Shown here piece after piece: positions 21,356 to 33,400 of a DNA stretch of 64,000 nucleotides. The stretch is from Sarocladium kiliense (taxonomy: Eukaryota; Ascomycota; Sordariomycetes; Hypocreales; Sarocladiaceae): NCBI GenBank assembly GCA_030734395.1, contig JAUZTG010000047.1, forward strand, positions 62,001 through 126,000, written 5' to 3'. The notes under the pieces are model-generated. The model did not search any database and was not told the DNA's origin. It saw only the letters and a program-made list of their open reading frames with translations. Position 1 is the first letter of the stretch, and the number at the start of each line of letters is the position of its first letter. The position numbers and the translations under genes were made by a program.

Positions 21356-21966
21356 ATGAGGCCCATCTGGCTTATCTCGCTGGCTTTCGCCCTGGCGGTT
21401 GCCCTTCCTCAAGATCCGCCTCCGATTCCTCCCACAGACCCTGCGCCTGCTCCTCCGCCGGGGGATGAACCGCCACCAGATCAACCACCGCCAGATCAAC
21501 CACCAGCGCCAGTCCCGCCGCCGCCAACAGACCAGCCTGAGCCCGAGCCCGAGCCACCGGCTACACCGGTACCCGATGTTCCTGCACCTACAGTCACTGG
21601 CGGGCCTCCAGGACCTATTTGCGAGTGTGGCTACACATACTGCTCCTCTGTTTTGCTGGCCATGAGTAAGTGATTGACCGGAGAAGAAGTACCCAAACGA
21701 ATAGAGTTAACGTATGATACTCAGAGGAGCCGTGGTCCGTCGAGCAGTTGTCCGATGCGTACTGCAATACCTCCAATGCTACTTGTCCTGACGATCAGCC
21801 CTGTACCGATGTTAGCCAGGCTCTCTTTGTCTGCCTTTGCGATGATGCTGAGGAGAAGCTTGGCAACCAGCTGGACCTCTTGTGCGGATGTGACGAGTGT
21901 CTTGTTGTTGGGCCCGACTTCAGAGGGCGCTGCGCGGTGCCTTGTTATGGATCCTGCGATGGCTGA
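21356..21966 (+). CDS. small secreted Pro-rich, Cys-rich protein
   Basis: Two exons (21356-21665, 21725-21966) encode 183 residues. A signal peptide is clear: 'MRPIWLISLAFALAVALP'. Residues about 20-80 are a Pro/Glu/Asp/Gln linker with repeats such as 'PPPDQPPPDQPPAP' and 'PEPEPEPP'. The C-terminal about 100 residues hold 14 cysteines, starting 'ICECGYTYC' and ending 'CAVPCYGSCDG', with pairs Cys-x-Cys repeated ('FVCLCDD', 'LLCGCDEC'). I do not recognise the family. Even cysteine number, signal peptide and small size fit a disulfide-knotted extracellular or wall-associated protein, perhaps an effector or wall protein tethered by the Pro-rich arm. That is inference. The TATA box and CT-rich leader suggest strong or regulated expression. 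Confidence 0.82.
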
Positions 21967-22870
21967 AGATTGAGATGAAGCCAAACGGTATGCTCAGGCT
22001 CTGTCATGATTTGCGATCTACCGGAGCTGTTATGCTGCGATCAGAGGGATTAGCCTGTAATAGGCCTCTGAATTGGAGGGGGTTGGACTGGGCTGTCTTT
22101 TATCCCGTCTAGCCATAAGACTCATAATCAACTTCATAACCCTAGATTAAAGTGCAACAGTATTGTATATTTACAGACCGTACGGAACAACCTTGAAATG
22201 TATGGCGATTTTACCTAGTACGTTCGCTGGGCCACTATCAAGCGGCATCCTGGACGCCAGGACCCGAGGTGGACCACTAGAATCTGGGGAAAGCTGCGTG
22301 CGGGGTCAACGTTCAATCGACACCCCAGCTCATCCCCCCGGCTCCCCGGCCCAAGCTCCTCCCTCCTGCAGGTGTCGTCGCTTCACAAAGTCATTGACTG
22401 AATCAACTTCCCCTCCTCTCCACACATCCCTTCAGAAAGGTGTGACACACCCCCGAGTTTCCCTCACGTCTGCGTTGCACTTGAACAGGCACACGCCATC
22501 ATGCACGCGCCGCTCACAGCGAAGCTACAGGTCGTCTGAGGAGTTCCCCTCTTCCCCTCATCCGGCCGCGCCTCGAAGCTTACTTGCCAGCCTGCTTGCT
22601 TCTCTTCCCACCCTCTCGCTTTCTCATACCATCACTTTGGTTGGTTGACGCAGACAACCGATTTCCTGTTCTCCAAATCAATTTGGGGGAGCTACCTGTC
22701 TCACGGCCAGCATCGTGAGCACGGTCGTCTCCAGCGACGTACTAGCTCCCGGACCGTCCTTTGTTTGACATACCGCATCCTCGTCGTCCGGCTCGTCTGC
22801 ACCCTCCGGAAGTGGCGCTCGCGTGCCTCGCTCGATACATACCACGCGCGCTGCTAATGACAGATTGTCC
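21967..22870. other. intergenic, transhydrogenase promoter and leader
   Basis: About 900 bases. From about 22320 to 22640 the plus strand is rich in C and T (for example 'ccctcttcccctcatcc'), consistent with a transcribed leader. The 161-codon frame at 22163-22648 has no domain. Confidence 0.5.
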
Positions 22871-25800
22871 ATGATGGCGTCCAACCTTTTGCGTCCCCTG
22901 GGGCCTAGCCTTTGCAGTGCTTCTTCTGTCTCTCGCATTGTTCGCCATGGCGTAAACGGTTAGCTCCTCCATTCCCTCATACATTCAAATGTACAACTGC
23001 TGACTTCTTTCTCGCGTCAGAAACGGCAGTCATCAACTCAATCACCGGTCATCAGCGTCAATGGCACCAAACTTGGAGCTCGGGTTGGCAAAGAGCTACA
23101 CTTCCGGCTTTGCCTCAGCCCATCAGCCTACCGCGAATTTCATCTGTCTCAAAGACTCCGACTCCGCCTTCAGAGTCGTCTCGAGTCTATTCGACAGCTG
23201 TAGTGCCACCAACCACGCCCTTTGATCAGCTCACTGTCGGTGTTCCGCGGGAGGTATTCCCTGGCGAACGTCGAGTCGCTTTAACGCCTGCCAACGTCGC
23301 CTTGCTCCTGAAGAAAGGGTACAAGAGAGTCGTTGTCGAGCGAGGAGCAGGATCTGCCGCCGAGTTCCACGATGAAGCGTATGAGAAAGCTGGCGCAACC
23401 TTTGTGGACTCGGCCAGTGGAATATGGTCGGCTGCTGACATCGTGCTCAAAGTACGAAGCCCGGCAGATGCCGAGATCGAACGTATTAAGGAGAAACAGA
23501 CCATCATATCTTTCGTGCAGCCCGCTCAGAACAAAGACCTCGTGGAGAAAATCGCCAGCAAGAAGGCTACCCTTTTCGCAATGGATATGATTCCTCGCAT
23601 CTCCCGAGCTCAGGTTTTCGACGCCCTCAGCAGCATGGCAAACATTGCTGGGTACAAAGCTGTGCTCGAGGCATCCAATGTGTTCGGTCGCTTCCTTACC
23701 GGTCAGGTCACTGCTGCCGGCAAGATCCCACCTTGCAAGGTTCTGATTATCGGTGCCGGCGTGGCTGGCCTCAGCGCTATTGCCACCGCCCGCCGTATGG
23801 GTGCCATCGTCCGCGGGTTTGATACACGCCCTGCTGCTCGTGAGCAGGTTCAGTCCCTCGGCGCCGAGTTCATCGAGGTCGAGCTAGAGGAAGACGGATC
23901 AGGCGCTGGAGGTTATGCTAAGGAGATGAGCAAGGAGTTCATCGAGGCCGAGATGAAGCTCTTCAAGGAACAAGCCAAGGATGTCGATATCATCATAACT
24001 ACGGCGCTTATACCCGGTAAACCCGCCCCTAAACTCATCAAGTTGGATATGCTCGACGCCATGAAGCCTGGCAGTGTCATAGTCGACCTTGCCGCGGAAG
24101 CGGGTGGCAACTGCGAGGCTACGAAAAAGGGGGAGTTGACCATGTATAAGGACGTAAAGGTTATTGGATACACCGATCTGCCGTCTCGTCTCCCAACTCA
24201 GTCTTCAACCTTGTACTCCAACAATATCACCAAATTTCTCCTTTCTATGGCGCCAAAGGACAAGGAGTTCGGTATCGACCTTTCTGATGAGGTCGTTCGC
24301 GGAGCAATTGTGGCTCAGCAGGGAGAGATTCTCCCTCCTGCTCCTCGTCCTGCACCTCCACCAGCGCCAGTCAAGCCCGCCACGCCAGAAGTTGTCGAGG
24401 TGAAGGCTCTGACTCCGTGGCAGAAGACAACTCGAGAGGTTGCCGGTGTAACCGCTGGTATGGGCTCGGCACTTGCCCTTGGAAAGCTGACGGGGCCATT
24501 GTTCATGGGTAATGCTTTTACTTTTGCTCTTGCTAGTCTGATTGGGTACCGCGTCGTTTGGGGTGTTCAGCCGGCTCTCCATACACCGCTTATGAGTGTG
24601 ACCAACGCTATCTCTGGCATGGTAGGCATTGGAGGTCTCTTCATCCTTGGAGGCGGCTACTTTCCAGAGACCATTCCTCAAACCTTTGGAGCTGCTAGTG
24701 TCCTGCTTGCGTTCATCAACGTTGGCGGTGGCTTTGTTATCACGAAACGCATGCTGGACATGTTTAAGAGTAGGTCCCTGAACCGCCAACTCTCGCTCCA
24801 TTGCTAATTACTTCCATAGGGCCGACTGACCCGCCCGAGTACCCTTGGCTCTATGCTGTGCCTGCTGCTGTCTTCGGTGGTGGTTTTGTTGCAGCCGCAG
24901 CCACTGGCGCTGCCGGACTGGTTCAAGCTGGTTACCTCGTCAGTTCCGTTCTTTGTATTGGTTCCATCTCGGGTCTCGCGTCGCAAACTACTGCCCGCAT
25001 GGGTAACATGTTGGGAATACTCGGTGTTGGGTCAGGTGTCCTGGCCAGTCTGCTTGCCACAGGCTTCCCCGCTGAGATTTTGACTCAATTCGGAGCTCTC
25101 GCTGCCCTCGGTACTATTGCTGGTAAGATCACTCCTTCCATTACAAGGTCATATCTCACCATGTCACAGGCATGCTCATCGGGAAGCGCATTACGCCGAT
25201 TGACTTGCCCCAGACCGTGGCGGCCCTTCATTCCGTCGTTGGTTTAGCCGCTGTCCTCACGAGCATCGGCTCAATCATGGCCCATGTGTCTGATCTCTCG
25301 ACTCTGCATATGGTCACTGGATACCTGGGCGTCTTGATTGGTAAGTTGACCCTTTCCGGAATCCACACAACTTTAGCTGAGCCGGTATGTACAGGTGGCA
25401 TCACATTCACCGGATCTTTGGTCGCGTTCATGAAATTGGCAGGGCGCATGTCTTCCCGACCCACGATTCTCCCTGGGCGGCACGTTATCAACTCTGGCTT
25501 GGTCGCCACGAATGTGGCTACTATGGGATACTTTGTCAGCATGGCGCCTGGAAGCCCACTGATTGCTGCCGGAGCCCTGGCTGCCAATACGGCCCTCAGC
25601 TTTATTCAGGGTTACACGACTACTGCCGCCATTGGAGGTGCCGATATGCGTGAGTGCTGGTTCTTGTTCTTACGGATACTGTCACTGACATCATGCAGCG
25701 GTTGTGATCACAGTTTTGAATGCCTACAGTGGTTTCGCTCTGGTTGCAGAGGGCTTCATGTTGGACAATCCATTATTAACCAGTGTTGGCGCTCTGATTG

Positions 25801-26552
25801 GCGTTTCCGGTTCCATTTTGTCTTACATCATGTGCGTTGCCATGAACAGATCACTGACAAATGTGCTCTTCGGTGGTATATCCACCCCTTCTGCGGTCCA
25901 GGAGTATAAACCTCAGGGCGAAGTCACGCAAACTTCAGTTGATGACCTAGCTGAATCCATGCTCAATGCGGAGTCAGTCATCATAATTGTTGGATACGGC
26001 ATGGCTGTTGCAAAGGCGCAGTATGCTCTGTCCAACATTGTGGAGCTTCTTCGATCCAAGGGTATCCAGGTTCGTTTCGCTATTCACCCGGTCGCAGGTC
26101 GGATGCCTGGTCAATGCAACGTGCTCCTGGCTGAAGCCAGCGTGCCCTATGATATCGTTCTCGAGATGGACGAGATCAACGATGACTTTCCCGACACGGA
26201 TCTCGCTGTTGTGATTGGTGCAAATGACACCGTCAACCCGATTGCTATGGAAAAGGGCAGTGCCATCGAGGGTATGCCTGTCCTGCATGCTTGGAAGGCT
26301 AAGCAAGTTGTCATCATGAAGCGCAGCCTGGGCAGTGGTTATGGTGAGTCACAATCATAGGCTCGGTGACGATCAGACTGACAGTTCCTAGCCGATGTGC
26401 CCAATCCCATGTTTTACATGCCAAACGCCAAGATGCTTTTCGGAGACGCCAGAGTCACTTGCGAGGGTAAGTTTCCGTGTAATATACAGCGTCTAGTAAA
26501 TGTTGCTAACGATCTCTTAGCGATCAAGACATCGGTGGAGTCTAAGATATAG
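22871..26552 (+). CDS. NNT: mitochondrial proton-translocating NAD(P)+ transhydrogenase
   Basis: Eight exons (22871-22958, 23021-24769, 24820-25122, 25170-25340, 25395-25649, 25699-26343, 26392-26466, 26521-26552) sum to 1105 residues. A basic presequence begins '[16 protein letters not shown]'. Domain I (NAD) follows: '[17 protein letters not shown]', '[19 protein letters not shown]', '[20 protein letters not shown]', 'GFDTRPA'. Domain II is the multi-helix proton channel ('[15 protein letters not shown]', '[18 protein letters not shown]'). Domain III (NADP) contains '[16 protein letters not shown]', '[19 protein letters not shown]' and '[11 protein letters not shown]'. The alpha and beta bacterial subunits are fused in one chain, as in animals. 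It uses the proton gradient of the inner membrane to make NADPH from NADH. The small introns all fall in the channel and C-terminal regions. Confidence 0.96.
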
Positions 26553-26806
26553 AGAATTTTGCCTGAGTTAGGGTCACTGAAACTGGTATATAGTTGATCA
26601 TCGTGTGAGCCCTTTTGTATTTGAAGCCTAGATTTGATATGAGCAAATGGCTGGCCCGGAGCGGAAGGTGGTGGAAATGATGGCCGGGTAGCCCATTGGC
26701 GGCGGAAACAGGTTACGGTTGAAGTCAATTTGCTTGATGTTGTTCTCGCATTCTCCACAGCTTCTTGTTCCCATACAATATATACATTTGGTTCACCAGT
26801 CACTCC

Positions 26807-27448
26807 CTACGATCGGGGTGCAGCCACCGGCTCCCAAGTTGCAATCTTTGACTTGGTCCTATGCCCAACTGTCAGTCTAAAGCTCTGACGCTTCGCCCGA
26901 CTCAAAACTTACGTGCTGTATGTCTTGAAAGCGCCCCACGTCATGGTCTTGTTCGGGTAGGGAAGTTTCGGCTCGAACGCTCTCGTTCCGGTCTGAATCA
27001 GAGGGTCGGCGGGTGGTGCCTTGTCAACGGCATAGCTCATCCACGCGTGCCAGCCGGGCTCGATTTGTGAGGCATCGTAGTCATGCTTGGCGTACTCGAC
27101 CCAACGGGTGCGAAGGGGCAGCTCCTCCATATTCTCGAAGAACTTGTTGCCCGCGCGATCGGTACCAATGAGCTGGCCGTACTTGGTATCGCCTAACGCC
27201 CCTTATTAGCAATTTGTATCAATGGATCAAGAGCCATCATCTCCATACCGATATACTATTGATGACGAGGCCGAGGTCAGGGTAGCTATTCATTGTCGTC
27301 GCGATTCCGGCGATCACTTACCAGCATCTGCTTGAAGTAGTTCTGTGAAGAAATTAGTCAAGGGACACACACACGAGACGCAAAATTCCTCCCATACCTT
27401 GATTCCGATCTTGCGGATGCCCCGCAGGGTGCGAGGAATTGTCGACAT
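26807..27448 (-). CDS. NDUFA12: complex I accessory subunit NDUFA12 (B17.2)
   Basis: Five coding exons (27448-27398, 27342-27322, 27255-27249, 27192-26913, 26858-26807) encode 136 residues. The protein reads 'MSTIPRTLRGIRKIGIKN', 'YFKQMLYIGDTKYGQLIGTD', 'NKFFENMEELPLRTRWVEYA', 'IEPGWHAWMSYAVDKAPPAD', 'YSTTKSKIATWEPVAAPRS', matching the NDUFA12 family from end to end. The third exon is only 7 nt (TATATCG), yet it restores the invariant 'YIGDTK' block, so I trust it. The subunit is on the matrix arm of NADH:ubiquinone oxidoreductase. It stands head to head with PGS1 and tail to tail with the transhydrogenase. An alternative acceptor in the last intron would end the protein early ('STWA' then stop); the longer end matches the family better. 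Confidence 0.92.
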
Positions 27449-27695
27449 GGCGGTGGCTTGTCAATTGACGACCAAAGTTGACGAGTTGAGGTGGGTTGGC
27501 GATGCTTCGGAAGACGGAGGTTGATGATGGGCCGCGTCGGCAGATCCTCGGCCTAGCTAACTTGGAGAGCTCCTACAAGCAAGACAGACTACGAACATGG
27601 CGCTGAGAACCTCTGGGAAATTTTGGCGAACGAACCCCTAACCCAGAGCCAGGCCTCTCGGATCGAACTGAACCCGAATACAGAAGATCGATCGA

Positions 27696-29401
27696 ATGCT
27701 TGCGCGGAGCTGTTTGCGCTGCGTAGCGCGAGCTCGACCAGCTTGGCCACGGCCGACTATCAGCCCGAACCGAATCCAATGCAGACGATACTCTGGCTCA
27801 GCGACAGCTTCTAGCCCAGGCTCCAGTCATGCTGCAGGCACCTTAGCTCCCATTGTGACTGAACTCGATCGCCTTGCTCCGAGCTTCGACATCAACGGCG
27901 ACCGAATCCATGTCATCAAAACACCTTCAGACTTCTACAATACACTCAAGGTAGGAGGGATTCGGGGAGTGGTGATGCGTCGAGATGGGCTCATCAGCTT
28001 ACATCCGTTAGGATCGCATTCGAAAGGCAAAGAAAAGAATCTTCCTGTCCACTCTCTACATTGGACGATCCGAGCAAGAATTCATCAACATTGTGCAAGA
28101 TGCTCTGAGAAGCAACCCCGACCTAAAGCTCAGTATCTTGACTGACGCACTTCGCGGCACACGCGAGGCGCCGAACCCATCCTGCGCTTCGTTGTTGGCA
28201 CCTCTCATCAGTGAATTTGGCCCGGACCGTGTCGAAATTCGAATGTACCACACCCCTAACCTCACTGGCCTGCGCAAGAAGTACATCCCGCAACGAATCA
28301 ATGAAGGTTGGGGTTTACAACACATGAAGCTCTACGGCATTGACGATGAAATCATTCTATCTGGGTATGCACTTTTCTGACACCACGAGACCATCGCGGA
28401 CCCTTTTGAGAAAAACACTAACTCCTTGCAGCGCGAATCTCTCTTCCGATTACTTCTCCAACCGCCAAGATAGATACCATCTCTTCTCATCCCCAGAGGT
28501 CACCAACTATTTCTGGAACATCCATGATGGCGCGACGTCTTTCAGTTTTCTTGTAGAGCCATCGAATTCTGAGGCATCCGGCTTCAAGCTCGTGTGGCCT
28601 GAGTCGAATACGGCACCGTCTCCTCTTGAGGACCCTTCTGGTTTCGTAAAGAGCACCTCCAAGACACTACAACGCCTCATCCAGAAGGGAGATGGCAGTC
28701 GCAAAGGCGAAGTCCAAGATACAAGAGTATATATGCTGGGACAAATGTCTCAGATCATGAAGCCCGACCATTCTACAGAGCTACCTGTGCTTACGCATAT
28801 CCTAAAAACGCTTTCTGCACCAGAGTATCGAGACGCTTCCTGGACTTTCACCGCAGGCTACTTCAACCCTGCGCCATCTCTCACCAAGCTCCTGCTCAAC
28901 ACCGCTTGCAAGCAGAAAAACACTGTCATAACGGCCGCGCCAGAAGCGAACGGCTTCTATGGGTCCAAAGGCGTCTCTGGCATGCTGCCGCCAGCGTATA
29001 CTCTGCTCGCTAGACAATTCCTGAAAACCGTCCACCGCAAAGGCCGGGCAGAAGAGATCACACTTAAGGAATGGCGAAAAGGTACTGTCGGAGACCCTGA
29101 AGCATGGACCTACCACGCCAAAGGCTTATGGGTTACAATGCCTGGTGATGCAAACCCTTCAGTGAGCATCATTGGCAGCTCAAATTACACTAAGCGGAGC
29201 TACTCGCTCGACCTGGAGGTTGGAGCGCTGATCGTCACTCAGAATCCGAAGCTGAAGCAACGCCTTGGAGAAGAGCAGTCATGGCTTCAGGACTACACGA
29301 AGAGCATGACCTTGGATGATTTTGCAAAGAACGATAGAAGAGTCGGACTCAAGGTTCGCATCGCGATGTGGATCGTGCAAATGGTGGGAGGTGCGTTGTA
29401 G
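27696..29401 (+). CDS. PGS1: phosphatidylglycerophosphate synthase (PGS1), mitochondrial
   Basis: Three exons (27696-27950, 28012-28364, 28432-29401) give 525 residues. A basic mitochondrial presequence opens the protein ('MLARSCLRCVARARPAWPR'). Two HKD-like phospholipase D motifs follow: 'HMKLYGIDDEIILSGANLS' and 'YHAKGLWV' with 'SIIGSSNYTKRSYSLDLE'. Eukaryotic Pgs1 belongs to this PLD superfamily, unlike the bacterial enzyme. It condenses CDP-diacylglycerol with glycerol-3-phosphate on the inner mitochondrial membrane, the committed step to phosphatidylglycerol and cardiolipin. Length matches yeast Pgs1. Its start is 247 bases from that of NDUFA12 on the other strand, so the two probably share a promoter. 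Confidence 0.95.
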
Positions 29402-29654
29402 ACTCTTGCATAACTCTGGAACTGGTGGGGGCTTCGACATCAAAGAGGTTTGCAATGTGTAAAAATGTATTATACAGAGGTCACTAGAGAGATACCCACC
29501 AAAGCGCAACAGGGTCCCGCCGCAGTCAGGGACAATATGAACATTAACTGAGAGCTTATAGCACCGCCAGCTACTTGCGAACAGAGTACAGACATGACTC
29601 CGCTGGTATATGTTTCACAATCTTATACAAGTTTAAATATACACTGCTTAGCGA

Positions 29655-30697
29655 TCACTGCCCAAGCACCTTCTGGCCTGTGGCTGGGCCTGTAGATAGC
29701 GCACCGTTGATGAAGACCTTGGCAATCAAGTCACTCTGGTGCTGCTCAATCATCTCCTTGAGCACACTCCTCTCCATAACCACCTTGCCCGTCTCCAGCA
29801 GATCCTTGACGTCAACGTCCTCAATGTCAAGGGCGCGACCGTGATCTGGGACCTCTGCCATCGCCTTGAAGAGCATCTCCCGCTTGTCACCCGTAATGAA
29901 CAGTGTGCGACCGTCTCGTCGGGATAGTCCCAGGTTCTTCAGTACTCCAGTCATGTACTTCTCGAGGTATGCCTCCTGTAGCCCGTCCTTGAGGTACTTG
30001 GTCGGCGCAAGCAGCAAGTCCTCCGGCACAGGTAATTCCATTCCATCCTCGCAGACGATGAGCTCGCCTCGACGGTAGCGGTAGCTCAAAGCTGTCCTCC
30101 AAGCCTTGTCATAGACCTTTCGGTTCAGCTTTGTGCCAAAGTCACGCGGGTGCGGGCCAAAGGACTTTCCACCACCTCGCAGCAGAGGCGATTGCCTGGT
30201 GCCGAGACGTGCTCTGCCTGAGCCTTTCTGTGGTCGAATCTTGCGGTGGGAACCATGTACCTCCCAACGGGTCTTAGAGGAGGCTGTGCCTTGTCTCGTG
30301 TTGTCGCCCTCATAAACGACGGCAAGGTGAAGGAGGTCGCGGCGAAGGGGAAGGAAGAGATGCTGGGTCGACCATTGCTCGAGTGATGCCGGTTCCAAAG
30401 AGGGGAAGCTGTGAATAGTGAGGGGAACGGTTGAGACTGCCATTTTGTTAGACTGTCAAGCGAAGATCACGGGCTGTTGTGAAGACGTACCAGGTTTCCA
30501 AGATGTAACCAGACTTTGAGCTCTCGAGGCCTCGGTTGCCATGGGTCGGGTAAACGAGCGCGCGATGTTCGACGGCTTGGATGCAATCAGTACGAAAGCG
30601 ACTCATTATCGATGGGCAGCTGCCGCAGACATACCTTTGCCGCTATCCTCAGCGTTCCCATGGTCTCCGTAAGGCCAGCCGCGCCACGTGCAGCCAT
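29655..30697 (-). CDS. YML6: mitochondrial large-subunit ribosomal protein uL4m
   Basis: Three exons (30697-30635, 30575-30491, 30436-29655) sum to 309 residues. Two short first exons encode a presequence-like start ('MAARGAAGLTETMGTLRIAA', then 'RSFTRPMATEASRAQS'). The third carries the uL4 core: 'RQGTASSKTRWEVHGSHRK', 'RPQKGSGRARLGTRQSPLLR', 'GGGKSFGPHPRDF' and 'KAWRTALSYRYRRGELIVCE'. uL4 binds 23S-like rRNA and lines the exit tunnel with its extended loop. An ATG at 30443, in the third-exon frame, would give a shorter protein without a presequence. The spliced form fits the fungal family better because 'VSTVPLTIHSFPSLEP' then joins 'TSWKP'. It is divergent from another mitoribosomal gene. 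Confidence 0.93.
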
Positions 30698-31043
30698 GAT
30701 GACGTCCCGGCCGCTTGAAACTCCGGCTGCCAGGGGCTTTTACGGCTCCGACAATATCTCAGTAAGCAATTTCAACCGGCTGGTTCTGATTGACTTCGCA
30801 ATCGTAGCTAATCGTCGTCGTGTGTTGCTGGCTCCTGTGTCGAAAAAAGCGTCGTCCCTGGAAGCAACCAAACTCGGCGCGGCGAATCTCGCGTCCCGTT
30901 GGTCAGCCTGGCATTTTGTGGGGCGCCGTCGCGTGCTCCTGGACCCCAATGCCTCTGGGCCATTTTTTCGAAGGAGAGCATCGGAAAGCTCTCAGAACAA
31001 CCAGTCCCCTGACTCTCCGATCTATCTCACGCCGCAACTCATC
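30698..31043. other. short shared promoter between two mitoribosomal protein genes
   Basis: The 346 bases between uL4m and mL38 starts must hold both promoters. I see no TATA box. The right half has several GCGCC/CGTCG-rich stretches. A long plus-strand frame continues through it from 30516 but lacks a convincing start or family similarity before 31044. Confidence 0.55.
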
Positions 31044-32454
31044 ATGTCGCGGTGCCAGGCGGTCGCTCGGCCCTTAGCCAGGCAATTGCGTCCTCAGGTC
31101 CTATCCCGGTCATTCACAACCGCAGGAAGCCTCCGAGCCGACATCCACGAGCCACCTGCAAAGACACCAGTAGCCGGATCGTCACCATCGCCGCAGGATC
31201 TCGACCCGAACACCGTTCTCCCAGAATTTGAAGGCGCCCTTATGAAGTCTGGGCTCTCGCCGGTCGGTTCACGGAGAAGAAGACTCGCAATTCGCACCAC
31301 GGACAACATTCCCTTCGAGCAGCTCCCATATCAAGCCTTCCAGGAAGCGCGCAAGATCCTCGCTTCGGATCGGGATCAGAAGATCGCTAAGATCAAGGTC
31401 GAATCTGAGAAGCTCTCTAAACTCCTGTCTACGGATGCTAGCGAGGTTGGAGGACAACAAGCCAAGGATGCGAAGGTCCTCGGCTTGCGAAGATTGATCG
31501 AGCGACTGAAGATCCTTGCGGATATCAACGACCCTATCGTCAAGAAGCGCTTCGAGGATGGACTCGGTCAGTGACGACATGCAACTTAGCTAATTAACCC
31601 ATTCACTAATACCATTATCAGGTGACATGACCAAGCCGATATACCGTCACTATGCCGAAGAAAAGTGGCGCTCCTACGACGAACGACTCATTTCTCAGCG
31701 AATTTCCCAATTCAAGATCGTCCCCGACATCCTTCCCAAGCTTGAGCCCACCGCCGATGTCAAGCTGCATTTCCGTCAGAAGAAGGTTGCGCCTGGCGAA
31801 ATCGTCGACAGCCTTGTCAGTGAGATCCCACCGCGCCTGCGTGTTCAGGTCTTCAACAGCGGCGAGCGTCTCATGTCCATTGTGGTCCTCGATGCCGATG
31901 TCCCAAACCCTGAGGAGGACTCGTTTTACAAGCGTTGTCACTTCATGGCTGCCAATGTCCCCGTGGATCCCACCTTGAACTCATTCCCTTTGAGCAAGAT
32001 TACTGCCAATGACCAGCTCGCTGTTCCTTGGCTCCCCCCATTTGCTCAGAAGGGTGTCCCATACCACCGCCTCTCTATCTTCCTCCTCGAACAGGCCCCC
32101 GGCGAACGCCTCGATGTTTCCAAGCTCAAGGAACTCTACGCACGTCAGGATGAAACCAAGTTTACACAAGTGTTTTCCCTCAAATCCTTCCGTGACAAGT
32201 TCAATCTTAAGCCCTTTGGCTTCAACATGTTCCGCACAGTCTGGGACGATTCTACAACAGAGCTCATGGCACGCCACAACATGCCTGGCGCGGAAACCGA
32301 GTTCCGTCCTGCCAGAGTTTATAGCCTAAAGCCCCCGGTCAAGCCACGGGGTTGGGAGGCGAAGCGCCAGGGCCCGAAGTACCGCCAACTCTGGAAGTAT
32401 ACAAAGCGTATCAGGGGTGTTTCCAACGGACGCGGCTGGACAAAGAGGAGATAG
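31044..32454 (+). CDS. MRPL35: mitochondrial large-subunit ribosomal protein mL38 (PEBP-fold)
   Basis: Two exons (31044-31566, 31622-32454) encode 451 residues. The start 'MSRCQAVARPLARQLRPQVL' is a mitochondrial presequence. After a helical N-terminal region ('IPFEQLPYQAFQEARKIL') comes 'YRHYAEEKWRSYDERLISQR', characteristic of fungal MRPL35/mL38. The C-terminal half has the phosphatidylethanolamine-binding fold ('SIVVLDADVPNPEEDSFYKR', 'VPWLPPFAQKGVPYHRLSIF'). The family sits on the central protuberance of the mitoribosome. The terminal basic tail 'RIRGVSNGRGWTKRR' suits rRNA contact. It is divergent from uL4m and likely co-regulated with it. Confidence 0.93.
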
Positions 32455-33400
32455 ATAGCGCTGGCTGGCGAGGGTGTATCATTCGGTGGTGCATTTGTAT
32501 GTGTACATGTACAAAAGTTCAGCTTGGGATGGACACTGCCCAACAGCTGGCGTCCTGTATGAATAGACTGTCTTATAAAATTGGACACTTTCTCGACTGT
32601 TGATTAACCTTTACAAAGGCCAGATACTGGCATTAATGGCACCAGACCAAGTTCAGCCGTCGATATGCTCCCTAGACCTTTTTGCTCCAAACCGCTAATC
32701 AACCATTGAAATACCAATACACACCTTTTCGTTGATTTTTTAAGATCAGGTAATGGCCAGGCCTGGCCTCTTGAATAGCAACCTCCAGTATGTCATGAGC
32801 CGTTGGCGCTGAAGCGATGTCATCATTACCAGCACAACGGGGGGTAGCGTGGGGCGGCACGATGATGTATTCTTATAGGGGTCACCCCCCTGACCCCACG
32901 TCATGATCTTCCTCCCTCCTCACCCGACTTTTTACTGTTACGAGGCGTCAATGAGACTTTACCTTGCTCAAGTTTCTCAATACCCTGACTGCTCTGCTGC
33001 ATCATTACCAACACCAGCTGGCCCCGAGGCCACCCTTCAGATTCTCACGTTGTGTCTATGAAATCATAGCCGCGGCCGTGGCAACCCGGCTCATACGACC
33101 CTACCTAGATGGAGAAAGACACCATCAAGCCAGCAAATCAAGCACGTCAATTTTCATGGCAACTCATCAAAGCCTAGTTGATACAAGTACTTCGCTCGCG
33201 AAGGATACTGAAGTAAGCCCCTTGCATGAAAGCAACAACGCCGGCATATCCGTGTCCGTGAATCCGCAAGGCTCATGATCCTGCCTGTCCTGGATGCCAT
33301 TCGCCTTTTTTCCGTCTCACATGTACACAAGATTACAGCACCTCGTCGTTCAACAACCCTTTGTCCTGAGTCGATATATACCAGTTCAGCACTCAGTTCC
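32455..33400. other. intergenic between convergent mL38 and bZIP genes
   Basis: About 950 bases between two 3' ends. No domain-bearing frame. The left part ('gtgtacatgtacaaaag', about 32500) is AT-richer and suits polyadenylation. A small frame at 32964-33278 has no supporting features. Confidence 0.5.

Noticed and set aside
22912..23020. Start of the transhydrogenase at an ATG inside the first intron
   Set aside because: A better model splices 22958 to 23021 from ATG 22871, giving a proper mitochondrial presequence and keeping the frame.
30516..31043. N-terminal extension of mL38 (frame open from 30516)
   Set aside because: The extension has no family similarity and crosses the uL4m promoter and first exons; ATG 31044 begins a typical presequence.
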